Of a stretch of 64,000 nucleotides of DNA, positions 55,353 through 62,709 are shown piece after piece. The stretch is from positions 515,528 through 579,527 of the forward strand of contig NZ_BNAR01000003.1 of assembly GCF_014653695.1 (NCBI RefSeq). Reading direction: 5' to 3'. The notes under the pieces are model-generated. The model saw only the letters and a program-made list of their open reading frames with translations, ran no database searches and was not told the origin of the DNA. The first letter of the stretch is position 1. The number at the start of each line of letters is the position of its first letter. Both the position numbers and the translations under genes were made by a program. This DNA is from Lentzea cavernae (GTDB taxonomy: Bacteria; Actinomycetota; Actinomycetes; Mycobacteriales; Pseudonocardiaceae).

Positions 55353-55355
55353 GAG

Positions 55356-55399
55356 TCTGCGCTGGTCAAGACCTGAAAAGGGTCTCTGACCAGCGCAGA
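55356..55399 (+). terminator. Second copy of the ddaH terminator
   Basis: TCTGCGCTGGTC (55356-55367) pairs with GACCAGCGCAGA (55388-55399), followed by TCTGTTT. The loop differs from the first copy, so the two copies have begun to diverge. Confidence 0.7.
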
Positions 55400-55438
55400 T
55401 CTGTTTGCAGGTCACCGCCGAGTTGATCTTTCGGCAGT

Positions 55439-56182
55439 ATGGAGATCATGCCTTCAGATCCCACCAGCTCCACCGACGTGGCAGCGGAGAACGACTACGA
55501 CCTCTTCGCCGAGGGGTACACGGCCGTGAACGAGACAAGCCTCCTCAACGCCTACTACACCCGGCCCGCGATCGTGAACCTGGCCGGCGACGTGACCGGC
55601 AGGCGGATCCTGGACGCCGGGTGCGGTTCGGGCCCCGTGTCCGCGGCGCTGCGCGACAAGGGCGCCGTCGTGGTCGGCTTCGACCGCAGCGCGAAGATGG
55701 TGGAGCTGGCCCGGCAGCGCCTCGGCGACGACGCGGACCTGCGGGTCGCCGACATCAGCCGGCCGCTGCCGTACCCCGATGGCGCGTTCGACGACTGCGT
55801 CGCCGCCCTGGTCCTGCACTACCTGGAGGACTGGGCCGCGCCGCTGGCCGAGCTGCGGCGGGTGCTGAAGCCCGGTGGCCGGCTGATCGTGGTCGTCAAC
55901 CACCCGATCATGCTCCCGTTCCTGGATCGCAAGACCGACTACTTCGCGACCACCAAGTGGACCGACGAGTACGACTTCAACGGCCAGAAGGCCACGCTCA
56001 CCTACTGGCACCGGCCTCTGCACGCGATGACCGACGCCTTCACCGCGGCGGGGTTCCGCACGGCCGTCATCAGCGAGCCGCCTGTGGCGCCGGAGGCCCA
56101 CGAACTCTTCCCCGATGACATGGCGAAGTTCCCGTCCGGGGCCTTCCTGAGCTTCGTGTTCTTCGTCCTGGAAGCCGCCTGA
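55439..56182 (+). CDS. Class I SAM-dependent methyltransferase
   Basis: A 247-residue methyltransferase of the Methyltransf_11 type. ILDAGCGSGPVSAAL is motif I, VVGFDRSAKMVELARQR motif II, and RVLKPGGRLIVVVNHP motif post-III. The substrate is unknown; the fold methylates many small molecules. The start is ambiguous between ATG 55439 and ATG 55448. It lies just beyond the duplicated ddaH terminator and is closed by a strong hairpin. Confidence 0.82.
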   Translation: MEIMPSDPTSSTDVAAENDYDLFAEGYTAVNETSLLNAYYTRPAIVNLAGDVTGRRILDAGCGSGPVSAALRDKGAVVVGFDRSAKMVELARQRLGDDADLRVADISRPLPYPDGAFDDCVAALVLHYLEDWAAPLAELRRVLKPGGRLIVVVNHPIMLPFLDRKTDYFATTKWTDEYDFNGQKATLTYWHRPLHAMTDAFTAAGFRTAVISEPPVAPEAHELFPDDMAKFPSGAFLSFVFFVLEAA

Positions 56183-56211
56183 CTCGGCGAGCCCCCACCT
56201 CCACGTGGAAC

Positions 56212-56245
56212 ACGGGACGTCGACGCGGTCTCGCTTCGACGTCCC
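56212..56245. terminator. Bidirectional terminator
   Basis: CGGGACGTCGA (56212-56222) and TCGACGTCCCG (56235-56245): a perfect 11-bp stem between the convergent methyltransferase and MerR-type genes. Confidence 0.7.
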
Positions 56246-56261
56246 GGCACTTCGAAAGAGA

Positions 56262-56639
56262 TCACACGCCGCGCAACGGCGGATAAGGCTCCTCCGGTGC
56301 CGCCGCGGCCGCGTGCTTGGCGTTGAGCGCCTGAGCCTCGTGGAGCTGGTCTTCCAGGGTGACGATGCGGCAGGCGGCGTCCAGGCCCGTGCCCTGGTCG
56401 ACCATGGCGCGGACGCGGGCCGCCAGGCGCAGCTGGTGGCGGCTGTAGCGCCGGTGCCCGCCTGCCGAGCGCTGGGGCTCGATGAGCTTCGCCTCGTCGA
56501 GGCTGCGCAGGAAGTTCGCCGACGTGTTGAGCAGTTCCGCGGCCCGGCCCATCGTGTAGGCGGGGTAGTGCTCGTCGTCGAACTTCTCCGCTGTCGTCTG
56601 TGGGTCGTCGCCCACGGGTTCGTTCGTGCCTGGGGTCAT
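56262..56639 (-). CDS. MerR-family helix-turn-helix regulator
   Basis: A 125-residue protein with a MerR-type winged helix: YTMGRAAELLNTSANFLRSL, EAKLIEPQRSAGGHRRYSRH. The C-terminal part is a short helix (VTLEDQLHEAQALNAKH) that could dimerise; no metal-binding cysteines or large effector domain are seen. It resembles small MerR/HspR-like actinomycete regulators. GGAGG lies 4-5 nt before the ATG, and a very stable hairpin lies just upstream. Target unknown. Confidence 0.8.
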   Translation of the reverse strand: MTPGTNEPVGDDPQTTAEKFDDEHYPAYTMGRAAELLNTSANFLRSLDEAKLIEPQRSAGGHRRYSRHQLRLAARVRAMVDQGTGLDAACRIVTLEDQLHEAQALNAKHAAAAAPEEPYPPLRGV

Positions 56640-56657
56640 CGCGCCTCCGCATCACGA

Positions 56658-56687
56658 GGGGCCCCGATGCCGTAGCACCGGGGCCCC
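56658..56687 (-). promoter_or_regulatory. Stable UACG-tetraloop hairpin in the MerR-gene leader
   Basis: On the minus strand GGGGCCCCGGTGC, loop TACG, GCATCGGGGCCCC: a 13-bp stem with one G-U pair closed by a cUACGg tetraloop, which is exceptionally stable in RNA. It ends about 9 nt before the ribosome site of the MerR-type gene. The opposite strand would not have a UNCG loop, so the minus-strand RNA is probably the functional form. Confidence 0.55.
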
Positions 56688-57187
56688 AGGGTTGTTGGGT
56701 TTCACTTCCACCTAGCCGACCGTGAGACCGGCTTCCTCTTTCCGCGTGACCCCTGCTCGAAGCGGGTGTCGCGGGGATCGCATGTGCGTAACCGAAGACC
56801 ACCTTCCAATCTGATGGAACCGCGGTACCCGTTCAGCCGAGTTCAGCTGAAGGCGGGCGATCCGATGGTGTGCAACCCCTTCCCTTCTCCTCTGATCACT
56901 ACTTTTCTCACGTTGGCTGTCGGTGCCGGTCCTCATGCACGTGCCGGTTTCACTTCACCGACTGCCCTTGGTCACCTGCCTGGAGCCTTCGAGCTGCTCC
57001 GGCACACCTGACCGTCCTGCACATCTCACGGGCAGTTCGTCATCTCCCGTGCCATGTTCTCTCTTGTCCGACGAGTAGAACAGTACACACGCGCAATGGA
57101 GCATGTCTACTCCCGTGGGCATAGATTTTCTCGTTCGGGTGACGCAGCTGCTTTCGCAAGCTCGTGGCCGGCCCCGAGCAGCCGCAG

Positions 57188-57193
57188 TAGCGT
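57188..57193 (+). promoter_or_regulatory. Putative -10 box (TAGCGT)
   Basis: TAGCGT followed by 6 nt and ATG 57200. Confidence 0.45.
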
Positions 57194-57199
57194 CGGGCG

Positions 57200-57577
57200 A
57201 TGACCGACGTGCTCGTGATCGGCTTCGACCCGCACACCATCCCCGGCTACGACCCCGCACCCGTCGCGGCCGCCATCGAGCAGGGCAGCAGGCAGTTCGC
57301 CGAGCTGGGTCTCGCCGAGGACCTCTTCCTCGTCGACTTCGATGAACTGGACGGCCGCGCCCAGGCGAAGCTCGCCGAGAAGCTCACGAGCAAGCAGTAC
57401 GACTGCGTCGTGGTCGGGGGCGGCATCCGCAAGGGACCGGGGCTGCTCGAGCTGTTCCAGCTCGTGGTCAACGAAGTGCACTGGCGTCAGCCGGAGGCGG
57501 CGATCGCCTTCAACGACAGCGCCGGCGACAGCCCGGACTGGGTCCTCAAGGCGCTCGAACAGAGGCGCAACCGTTAA
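57200..57577 (+). CDS. Unknown 125-residue cytoplasmic protein
   Basis: An alpha/beta protein without signal or membrane segments. It begins MTDVLVIGFDPHTIPGYDPA, with a beta-strand/turn resembling a Rossmann-like opening. The middle has QYDCVVVGGGIRKGPGLLEL and the end HWRQPEAAIAFNDSAGDSPD. The strand pattern recalls response-regulator or flavodoxin-like folds, but I recognise no family and no active site. The leaderless-type promoter and good coding composition support it as real. Confidence 0.6.
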   Translation: MTDVLVIGFDPHTIPGYDPAPVAAAIEQGSRQFAELGLAEDLFLVDFDELDGRAQAKLAEKLTSKQYDCVVVGGGIRKGPGLLELFQLVVNEVHWRQPEAAIAFNDSAGDSPDWVLKALEQRRNR

Positions 57578-57690
57578 CCCACAACATTGGGTGAACCACT
57601 GAGGCGTTTTCTCCGTACCCCTCTGCAGACCCGAGAACCACGCGGTTCAGCTATCAAGTCCCCGCAGGTCAGTACCCCCACACCCAGACA
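57565..57690 (+). promoter_or_regulatory. Possible c-di-AMP (ydaO/yuaA)-like riboswitch
   Basis: AACCCACAACATTGGGTGAACC (57576-57597) recalls the AACCCA/GGGTGAA(T/C)C pairing of the ydaO motif, and a CAGCTA word follows about 50 nt later at 57646-57651. These riboswitches often precede actinobacterial muralytic genes. The match is partial, the segment begins inside the previous gene, and it is far from the start codon, so the call is weak. Confidence 0.25.
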
Positions 57691-57805
57691 CAACCACGAA
57701 GCGTGACGGCACCCTTCGATCGCGTGGCCGTGGACGTACCCCATAACGAGAGCCGGGCTAGCAGCGAACTAACAGACAGCTCCGCCAGTTCGTCAGGAGG
57801 CAACG

Positions 57806-57838
57806 ATGAGTTCACGCAATACTGATGCAGCTCGTTGA
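57806..57838 (+). CDS. Ten-codon leader ORF
   Basis: ATG with a perfect AGGAGG 5 nt upstream (57795-57800), encoding MSSRNTDAAR and a TGA stop. It is in the leader of the transglycosylase gene. Either a short regulatory peptide or a relic of a lost gene start. Confidence 0.35.
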   Translation: MSSRNTDAAR

Positions 57839-57860
57839 CTGTCTGTCAGCAACGGATAGC

Positions 57861-57964
57861 CCGATTCATCGGAAACGTGACGAGAGTCACCCAACGGGTG
57901 CTCGGGCTTGCCTGAGCTCGTGACGCGAGGTTACGTTCTCGCCCGCCGATAACGGTTTGGTCAC
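57861..57964 (+). ncRNA. Compact hairpin-rich RNA leader segment
   Basis: Stems in order: CCGA/TCGG (57861-57872); GTGAC-GAGA-GTCAC (57877-57890, GNRA-type loop); GCTCGGG-CTTG-CCTGAGC (57900-57917); and GTGAC/GTCAC (57920-57924 with 57960-57964) enclosing GCGAG/CTCGC and CCG-ATAA-CGG hairpins. The last set forms a three-way junction. The density of clean stems suggests a folded cis-regulatory RNA; the class is unknown. Confidence 0.4.
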
Positions 57965-58066
57965 CGGTAGGACACAGGAGCTGCAGCTACTAGGGCCCTT
58001 TGTCCGCCCAGAGTCCCCCGCCCGGGTTCGCCGGCGACCAAGCTCCCCGACGCAGGAGGCTCCCCC

Positions 58067-58861
58067 TTGGCCCGGCACAGCAAGGCCGATGGCCGAACCG
58101 TGTACACGGTCGTGCCCCGACAGGAATTCAAGCCCGGCGCTCACCGCGTCGAGGACGACAAGGTTCCGCTGGCTCACCGCGTGAGCGCGATTGTCGTCGC
58201 AGCAGGTGTCGCCGCCGGCACCGCCGCCATCGCCAACGCTGCGACCAGCGGCCCGGCGACCGAACTCGCCGCGGGCGCGGCCGAGCTGGGTGCGGTTCCG
58301 GACCAGCAGGTCCAGAACATCCAGACGGTGCACAACGTCAATCCGGGCACCAAGGTCAGCCAGATCCTGCAGATGCAGCAGATGTACGCGCAGCAGACCT
58401 TCGAGCAGGCCTCGAAGCTCGCCGCGGACTCGCACGCCCAGCGCGAGGCGGCCGCCAAGGCCGAGGCCGAGCGCCAGATCGAGATGCGCAAGCCGGCCAA
58501 GCAGCGCGAGGTCGAGGGCTGGATCAAGGACGCCATCAAGATCCTGCAGGCCAACGGCACGAACATCGACAACAGCAGCGTCGACGAGATCTACACGATC
58601 ATCATCAAGGAGTCGAACGGCAACCCCAACGCCGTCAACAACTGGGACTCCAACGCGATGCGCGGCACGCCGTCGAAGGGTCTGATGCAGTGCATCGACC
58701 CGACGTTCCGGGCCTACAAGCTGGCTGGTTACGACAACATCCTCGCGCCGGTCGACAACATCATCGCGGGCGTTCGCTACACCTACGCGCGCTACGGCGG
58801 CTTCCACAACCACCCGGGTCTGGTCAACATGAACCTGGGCGGCGGGTATCTGGGGTACTGA
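58067..58861 (+). CDS. Secreted or envelope lytic transglycosylase (SLT domain)
   Basis: A 264-residue protein starting with TTG, preceded by AGGAGG 7 nt upstream. A basic N-terminus and one hydrophobic segment (about residues 43-62) give export or anchoring. A coiled-coil, glutamine- and alanine-rich region (about 95-155) leads to a C-terminal SLT domain with the catalytic glutamate E182 in IIIKESNGNPNAVNNWDSNA and SKGLMQCIDPTF. It should cleave peptidoglycan glycan strands. Its long structured leader suggests post-transcriptional control. Confidence 0.85.
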   Translation: MARHSKADGRTVYTVVPRQEFKPGAHRVEDDKVPLAHRVSAIVVAAGVAAGTAAIANAATSGPATELAAGAAELGAVPDQQVQNIQTVHNVNPGTKVSQILQMQQMYAQQTFEQASKLAADSHAQREAAAKAEAERQIEMRKPAKQREVEGWIKDAIKILQANGTNIDNSSVDEIYTIIIKESNGNPNAVNNWDSNAMRGTPSKGLMQCIDPTFRAYKLAGYDNILAPVDNIIAGVRYTYARYGGFHNHPGLVNMNLGGGYLGY

Positions 58862-58999
58862 AAACGCTCGTCGGGGTGCGGGAAACCCATCGACGGACGA
58901 TGCTGTCAAACAGGTTCACCCACAAGCATGGCGGCCCTAGCGGGCACACGCCCGGTAGTGCTCCCATCGAACGCGATCCCCGAACGCAGGGAGTGGCCG

Positions 59000-59149
59000 A
59001 TGAACGAGCAACAGGCACGCGACGACGAGCTGGCGAAGGTCCGCTCCGAGGCGACGAGTTGGCTGGCCAAGATGGCCAAAGCCCAGCAGCGTCCCAAAGT
59101 CGAGCAACGCACGCCTGAGCACGACGCCATGACACCCGCGAAGAAGTAG
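59000..59149 (+). CDS. Small hypothetical protein, 49 residues
   Basis: A short, charged helical protein: MNEQQARDDELAKVRSEATS, then WLAKMAKAQQRPK and a lysine-rich end. GGGAG lies 7 nt before ATG 59000. There is no signal peptide or known motif. It lies 138 bp after the transglycosylase gene and is closed by a hairpin, so it may be translated from the same transcript. Family unknown. Confidence 0.5.
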   Translation: MNEQQARDDELAKVRSEATSWLAKMAKAQQRPKVEQRTPEHDAMTPAKK

Positions 59150-59162
59150 AAGAAGAAGCACC

Positions 59163-59188
59163 AGCGCCTCGGCTACGGCCGGGGCGCT
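59163..59188. terminator. Bidirectional terminator
   Basis: AGCGCCTCGG (59163-59172) and CCGGGGCGCT (59179-59188), a 10-bp stem with one G-U pair, followed by TCTGCTT. It separates the small ORF from the convergent LysR gene. Confidence 0.55.
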
Positions 59189-60204
59189 TCTGCTTGGAAG
59201 GCCGACCACAGCAGGTTCAGCGGGTGATCGGCCGGGTGCTTCGACAGCTCGTCCGTTCGGGCGAAAACGCCCACAAGCCGCTCCAGAGAGTCGTCAGCGA
59301 GTTCGACGACCCGGAGGCCCCCGCCCTCCCGGAGCTCGTTGTTCGACGCCACCACGCCCAAACCAGACGTCACGATCATGGCTCCCTGGACGAGGTTCGA
59401 GCGCAGCAGCGAGATGCCGTACTGGATCTCGTCGATCTCGGCCGCGATGTCGAGCCCCTGGCGGTAGTCCGGCCCGAACCAGCCCCGCAGGAACTCCGCG
59501 ATCAGCCCCGCCCCCGGCACCACCAACGGGACCGATCTCAGCTGAGGTACCCGCACCCGGTCGCCCACAACCGTCTCGGGCAGGTTCGTCAGCAACGCGA
59601 GCCCGCCGCGTCGCCACTCGATCACGTCGAACTCGGCCTGCTCCCAGCCCGCGCCGGCCCGCGTCACGACGCTGCCGCACACGAGGTCGACCTCGCGCGT
59701 CTCCAGCTTCGTCCAGATGTCCTTGGTGCGGATGTGCACGACCTTGAGGTCCACGTCGCGCTCGCGGAACTCGTCCGACACGTGGTGCCACGCCTTCGCG
59801 AGCGTGTCCAGCATGTATCGCGTCGTGCCCACGGTGACGGTCGTACCGAGCTTGCGGCGGCACTCGTGAATTCCGTCGAGCCACTCCGCGAGCGTCTCCC
59901 GCGCCAATTCGACGATCGACTCACCAGTCGGCGTGAACAGCACGTCTTTTCCGCGTCCCTGCTTCACGACGAGCGCCTCGCCGCACAGTTCCAGGAAGTT
60001 CCTGTTCAACGTGTCGAGCTGCTTCTGCACGCTCGACTGCTCCCGTCCCAGTGCGCGGGCCGCTCGTAGGGCCGAACGGGTCTCGTGAACGGTCAACAGG
60101 GTCCTGAGCTGGTCCATCGTGGTATCCAGTAGAGCACCGGGCATGTGCAGCAAACGGTGCAGCGAGGTGCTGGTGGGAAGCACCAACTGGGACGAGCCGG
60201 ACAT
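59173..60204 (-). CDS. LysR-family transcriptional regulator
   Basis: A 343-residue protein. An N-terminal winged helix is seen around DQLRTLLTVHETRSALRAAR and REQSSVQKQLDTLNR, followed by an effector-binding region (TVTVGTTRYMLDTLAKAWHH onward). The helix-turn-helix is preceded by about 30 extra residues compared with most LysR proteins. ATG 60204 has GAGAGG 7 nt upstream. It diverges from the NuoB-like gene and so may control the nuoB-C-I-like trio; the ligand is unknown. Confidence 0.82.
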   Translation of the reverse strand: MSGSSQLVLPTSTSLHRLLHMPGALLDTTMDQLRTLLTVHETRSALRAARALGREQSSVQKQLDTLNRNFLELCGEALVVKQGRGKDVLFTPTGESIVELARETLAEWLDGIHECRRKLGTTVTVGTTRYMLDTLAKAWHHVSDEFRERDVDLKVVHIRTKDIWTKLETREVDLVCGSVVTRAGAGWEQAEFDVIEWRRGGLALLTNLPETVVGDRVRVPQLRSVPLVVPGAGLIAEFLRGWFGPDYRQGLDIAAEIDEIQYGISLLRSNLVQGAMIVTSGLGVVASNNELREGGGLRVVELADDSLERLVGVFARTDELSKHPADHPLNLLWSAFQAEAPRP

Positions 60205-60258
60205 CGGAACCCTCTCTGATGTTCTACCGATCAGTTGAACTGAACTTGACCGCATTTC

Positions 60259-60288
60259 GCCGACAAATTATCTCCAGATCCTGTCGGC
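60259..60288. promoter_or_regulatory. Inverted repeat between the LysR and nuoB-like genes
   Basis: GCCGACA (60259-60265) and TGTCGGC (60282-60288), 7-bp arms with a 16-nt spacer. It is centrally placed in the 108-bp divergent gap, as expected for a LysR binding site. Confidence 0.45.
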
Positions 60289-60312
60289 AAATCCCTGGAC
60301 ACTTATAGCGCG

Positions 60313-60840
60313 GTGTACAAAGCTATCCGCGGCGACCACGCGTGGGAGCCGATTCCGGGGGGAATCATTGGGGGGTGGGGGTCCGCCAGGCGCAAGCCGG
60401 CGGGCCCCCAAGTATTACGCTCAGCCGTTGTGACGGCTTCCGCTCGCCTGGACTGGGGCACCACCTACCAGGTCACCGTGCTCGAACTCGGACTCGCCTG
60501 CTGCGGAGTCGAAGTGATGGCAGCTCTCGACCGCCTTCCCGACCTCGGCGTCACGCCCGTCGACGGCGCGGGCGAGGCGCACGTCCTCGTCGTTTCCGGC
60601 ACCGTCACGGACGTCATGTTGCCCGCTGTCCTCCGCAGTTACGAGGCCATGCCCGAACCCCGTTACGTGATCTCCGTGGGCGCCTGCAGCAACACCGGCG
60701 GCCCGTACTGGGATTCCTACAGCGTCACCAAGGGGATCGACCAGGCCCTGCCGGTCCACGTCGCCGTTCCCGGCTGCCCGCCACGGCCCGAGGCGCTGCT
60801 CGAAGGCCTCAAAGCGCTGCACGGGCTGGTGAACGCATGA
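60313..60840 (+). CDS. NuoB-like oxidoreductase subunit (orphan paralogue)
   Basis: A 175-residue NuoB/hydrogenase-small-subunit-type protein. All four N2-type cysteines are retained: the pair in [15 protein letters not shown], one in [20 protein letters not shown] and one in [16 protein letters not shown]. It is about as long as the operon NuoB but clearly diverged (SVTKG instead of AVVQG). It probably carries a [4Fe-4S] cluster in a complex-I-like or group 4 hydrogenase-like assembly. GTG 60313 starts a coupled trio with NuoC- and NuoI-like genes; no NuoD-like or membrane subunit is adjacent. Confidence 0.82.
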   Translation: MYKAIRGDHAWEPIPGGIIGGWGSARRKPAGPQVLRSAVVTASARLDWGTTYQVTVLELGLACCGVEVMAALDRLPDLGVTPVDGAGEAHVLVVSGTVTDVMLPAVLRSYEAMPEPRYVISVGACSNTGGPYWDSYSVTKGIDQALPVHVAVPGCPPRPEALLEGLKALHGLVNA

Positions 60841-61379
60841 CCACCCCGAAGACGGCGTTCGGTCAGACGATCCACCACGTGGAGCTCGCGGACTGGCTCA
60901 CCGCCACGACCGGCCACCACGCCGAGGGCTTCGTGATGTTCGACTGGCTCGGCGTCGAGGACGCGGGCAGGCCGGGTGCCTCGGGGCAGCGCCACGCCGT
61001 GTTCCTGCACGTCATCGACCCGCGGACGCGCGAAGGCGTGATGCTGCGGACCGAGCTGGGCCCCGGCGAGGCCCTGCCGAGCGTCGCCCACCTCTGGAAG
61101 GGCGCTGGGTGGCACGAGCGCGAGGCCAGCGAAATGTTCGGAGTGGTGTTCGGCGTCGCCGCGGACGGCGAGCCCGAGCACCTGCTGCTGCCCGACAGCT
61201 TCCAGGGCCACCCGCTGCGCAAGGACTTCGTGCTCGCCTCCCGCGTCGTGCGCCCGTGGCCGGGCCGTCTCGAACCCGGCGAGGACAACACGAGCGCCCC
61301 GAGCCGCCGCCGCACCGCACCACCAGGAGTGCCGGACCCGTCCTGGGGCCCGCGCCGCGAAGAGGAGCAACAGCCGTGA
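60837..61379 (+). CDS. NuoC-like oxidoreductase subunit (orphan paralogue)
   Basis: A 180-residue protein with the 30-kDa signature: [17 protein letters not shown] and [18 protein letters not shown]. The N-terminal part is short compared with the 249-residue operon NuoC, and the C-terminus ends in a proline/arginine-rich tail. The ATG overlaps the NuoB-like stop (ATGA) and its end overlaps the next gene, so the three are coupled. NuoC-type subunits normally sit between NuoB and NuoD; its NuoD-like partner is not in the window. Confidence 0.8.
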   Translation: MTTPKTAFGQTIHHVELADWLTATTGHHAEGFVMFDWLGVEDAGRPGASGQRHAVFLHVIDPRTREGVMLRTELGPGEALPSVAHLWKGAGWHEREASEMFGVVFGVAADGEPEHLLLPDSFQGHPLRKDFVLASRVVRPWPGRLEPGEDNTSAPSRRRTAPPGVPDPSWGPRREEEQQP

Positions 61380-61828
61380 CGAACCTTCCGCCCCGCACGA
61401 GGGGCGTCATCGCGCTGTTGGAGGCCAACTGCACGGTCTGCATGATCTGCGCGCGCGAATGTCCTGACTGGTGCATCCACATCACGTCGCACACCGAGGT
61501 CGAGCAGCAGCCCGGCAGCGCCCGCCCGCGCAGCCGCAACGTGCTCGACCGGTTCGCGATCGACTACGGCCAGTGTCTCTACTGCGGCATCTGCGTCGAG
61601 GTCTGCCCGTTCGACGCGCTGCACTGGGCGCCGGAGTTCGGTTATCCGGGCACGGGTTCGATCGACGGCGAGGGCGCCGTCGCGGAGCTCGTCCACGAAC
61701 GGGACGTGCTGTCCACCTGGGTCGAGAAGGTGCCGGCACCGCCCGCGCTCGACCCGGCCGCGGAGGCAGCGCCCGAAACGGCCGCAGGAACCGGCAGGCG
61801 CCCTGGTTCGTTGAGGGGTAGGACGTAA
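61376..61828 (+). CDS. NuoI-like ferredoxin subunit (orphan paralogue)
   Basis: A 150-residue protein with two [4Fe-4S] motifs: [16 protein letters not shown] and [16 protein letters not shown]. It then has the WAPEF element of NuoI and an alanine/proline-rich tail. It could carry electrons to the NuoB-like cluster. GTG 61376 overlaps the NuoC-like stop (GTGA). It is 17 bp before htpX, as I recall for the end of the second nuo cluster in Streptomyces. Confidence 0.82.
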   Translation: MTNLPPRTRGVIALLEANCTVCMICARECPDWCIHITSHTEVEQQPGSARPRSRNVLDRFAIDYGQCLYCGICVEVCPFDALHWAPEFGYPGTGSIDGEGAVAELVHERDVLSTWVEKVPAPPALDPAAEAAPETAAGTGRRPGSLRGRT

Positions 61829-61845
61829 AACCCGGAGGCGGAACC

Positions 61846-62709
61846 GTGCACAAGCACTTCAACGGGTTGAAGACGGCCGTGCTGCTCGGCGGGATGAGCG
61901 CGCTGATCGTGCTGGTCAGCAGCCTGTTCGGCCGGACCGCACTGGTCATCGGCCTGCTGTTGGCCTTGGGCGTGAACGCCTACGCGTACTTCAACTCCGA
62001 CAAGCTCGCGCTGCGGGCGATGCGGGCGGTGCCCGTGTCGCAAGTGGAGCAACCAGTGCTCTACGCCATCGTGCGGGAGCTGTCGCAGAAGGCGCGCCAG
62101 CCCATGCCCAGGCTCTTCCTGAGCCCGACGGTCGCACCGAACGCGTTCGCGACGGGCCGCAACCCGCGCAACGCCGCCGTGTGCTGCACCACGGGCATCC
62201 TCGACCTGCTCGACGAACGCGAACTGCGCGCCGTGCTCGGCCACGAGCTCGCGCACGTCTACAACCGCGACATCCTGATCAGCTGCGTGGCGGGCGCGCT
62301 GGCCGGCGTGATCACCATGCTGGCGAACCTGGCCCTGTTCGCGAGCATCTTCGGAGGCGGCGACTCCGACGACGAGGGCCCAGGACCGTTGGGGCTGCTG
62401 CTGATCGCCCTGCTCGGCCCGGTCGCGGCCACCGTCGTGCGCCTGGCCGTGAGCCGCTCGCGCGAGTTCCAGGCGGACCAGTCCGGCTCCGAGCTCACCG
62501 GCGACCCGCTCGCCCTGGCCTCGGCACTGCGCAAGATCGAGCAGGGGACGCGGGCGGCGCCGCTCGCACCGGAGCCGGAGGTGGTGTCGCAGAGCCACCT
62601 GATGATCGCGAACCCGTTCCGCTCGGGGGAACAGTTCGCCAGGTGGTTCTCGACCCACCCGCCGATCGCCGACCGCATCCGCAGGCTCGAGGAGATGGCG
62701 AGGCGTTAA
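61846..62709 (+). CDS. htpX: Zinc metalloprotease HtpX
   Basis: A 287-residue M48-family membrane protease. Two N-terminal transmembrane segments, the zinc motif H133-ELA-H137 in [15 protein letters not shown], a second hydrophobic pair around residues 145-205, and the third ligand region [12 protein letters not shown] are all present. HtpX degrades damaged membrane proteins. GGAGG lies 7-8 nt before the GTG start. The stop codon overlaps that of rmlA on the other strand. Confidence 0.95.
   Translation: MHKHFNGLKTAVLLGGMSALIVLVSSLFGRTALVIGLLLALGVNAYAYFNSDKLALRAMRAVPVSQVEQPVLYAIVRELSQKARQPMPRLFLSPTVAPNAFATGRNPRNAAVCCTTGILDLLDERELRAVLGHELAHVYNRDILISCVAGALAGVITMLANLALFASIFGGGDSDDEGPGPLGLLLIALLGPVAATVVRLAVSRSREFQADQSGSELTGDPLALASALRKIEQGTRAAPLAPEPEVVSQSHLMIANPFRSGEQFARWFSTHPPIADRIRRLEEMARR

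Larger units (their letters stand above)
56640..57199. other. 560-bp gap, no convincing gene
   Basis: Mixed-composition DNA, less GC-rich than the genes. It contains the hairpin at 56658-56687, pyrimidine-rich stretches, and a possible -10 (TAGATT, 57122-57127). Open frames here lack ribosome sites and coding-like composition. Confidence 0.5.
57578..58066 (+). other. 489-bp leader region of the transglycosylase gene
   Basis: No long gene. It holds, in order, a possible riboswitch-like segment (57565-57690), a 10-codon ORF with a perfect ribosome site (57806-57838), and a compact set of RNA hairpins (57861-57964). Such long leaders are common before actinobacterial cell-wall hydrolase genes. 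Confidence 0.5.

Noticed and set aside
56766..57124. Short open frames in the 560-bp gap upstream of the 125-residue gene
   Set aside because: They overlap one another, lack ribosome sites and show no coding composition.
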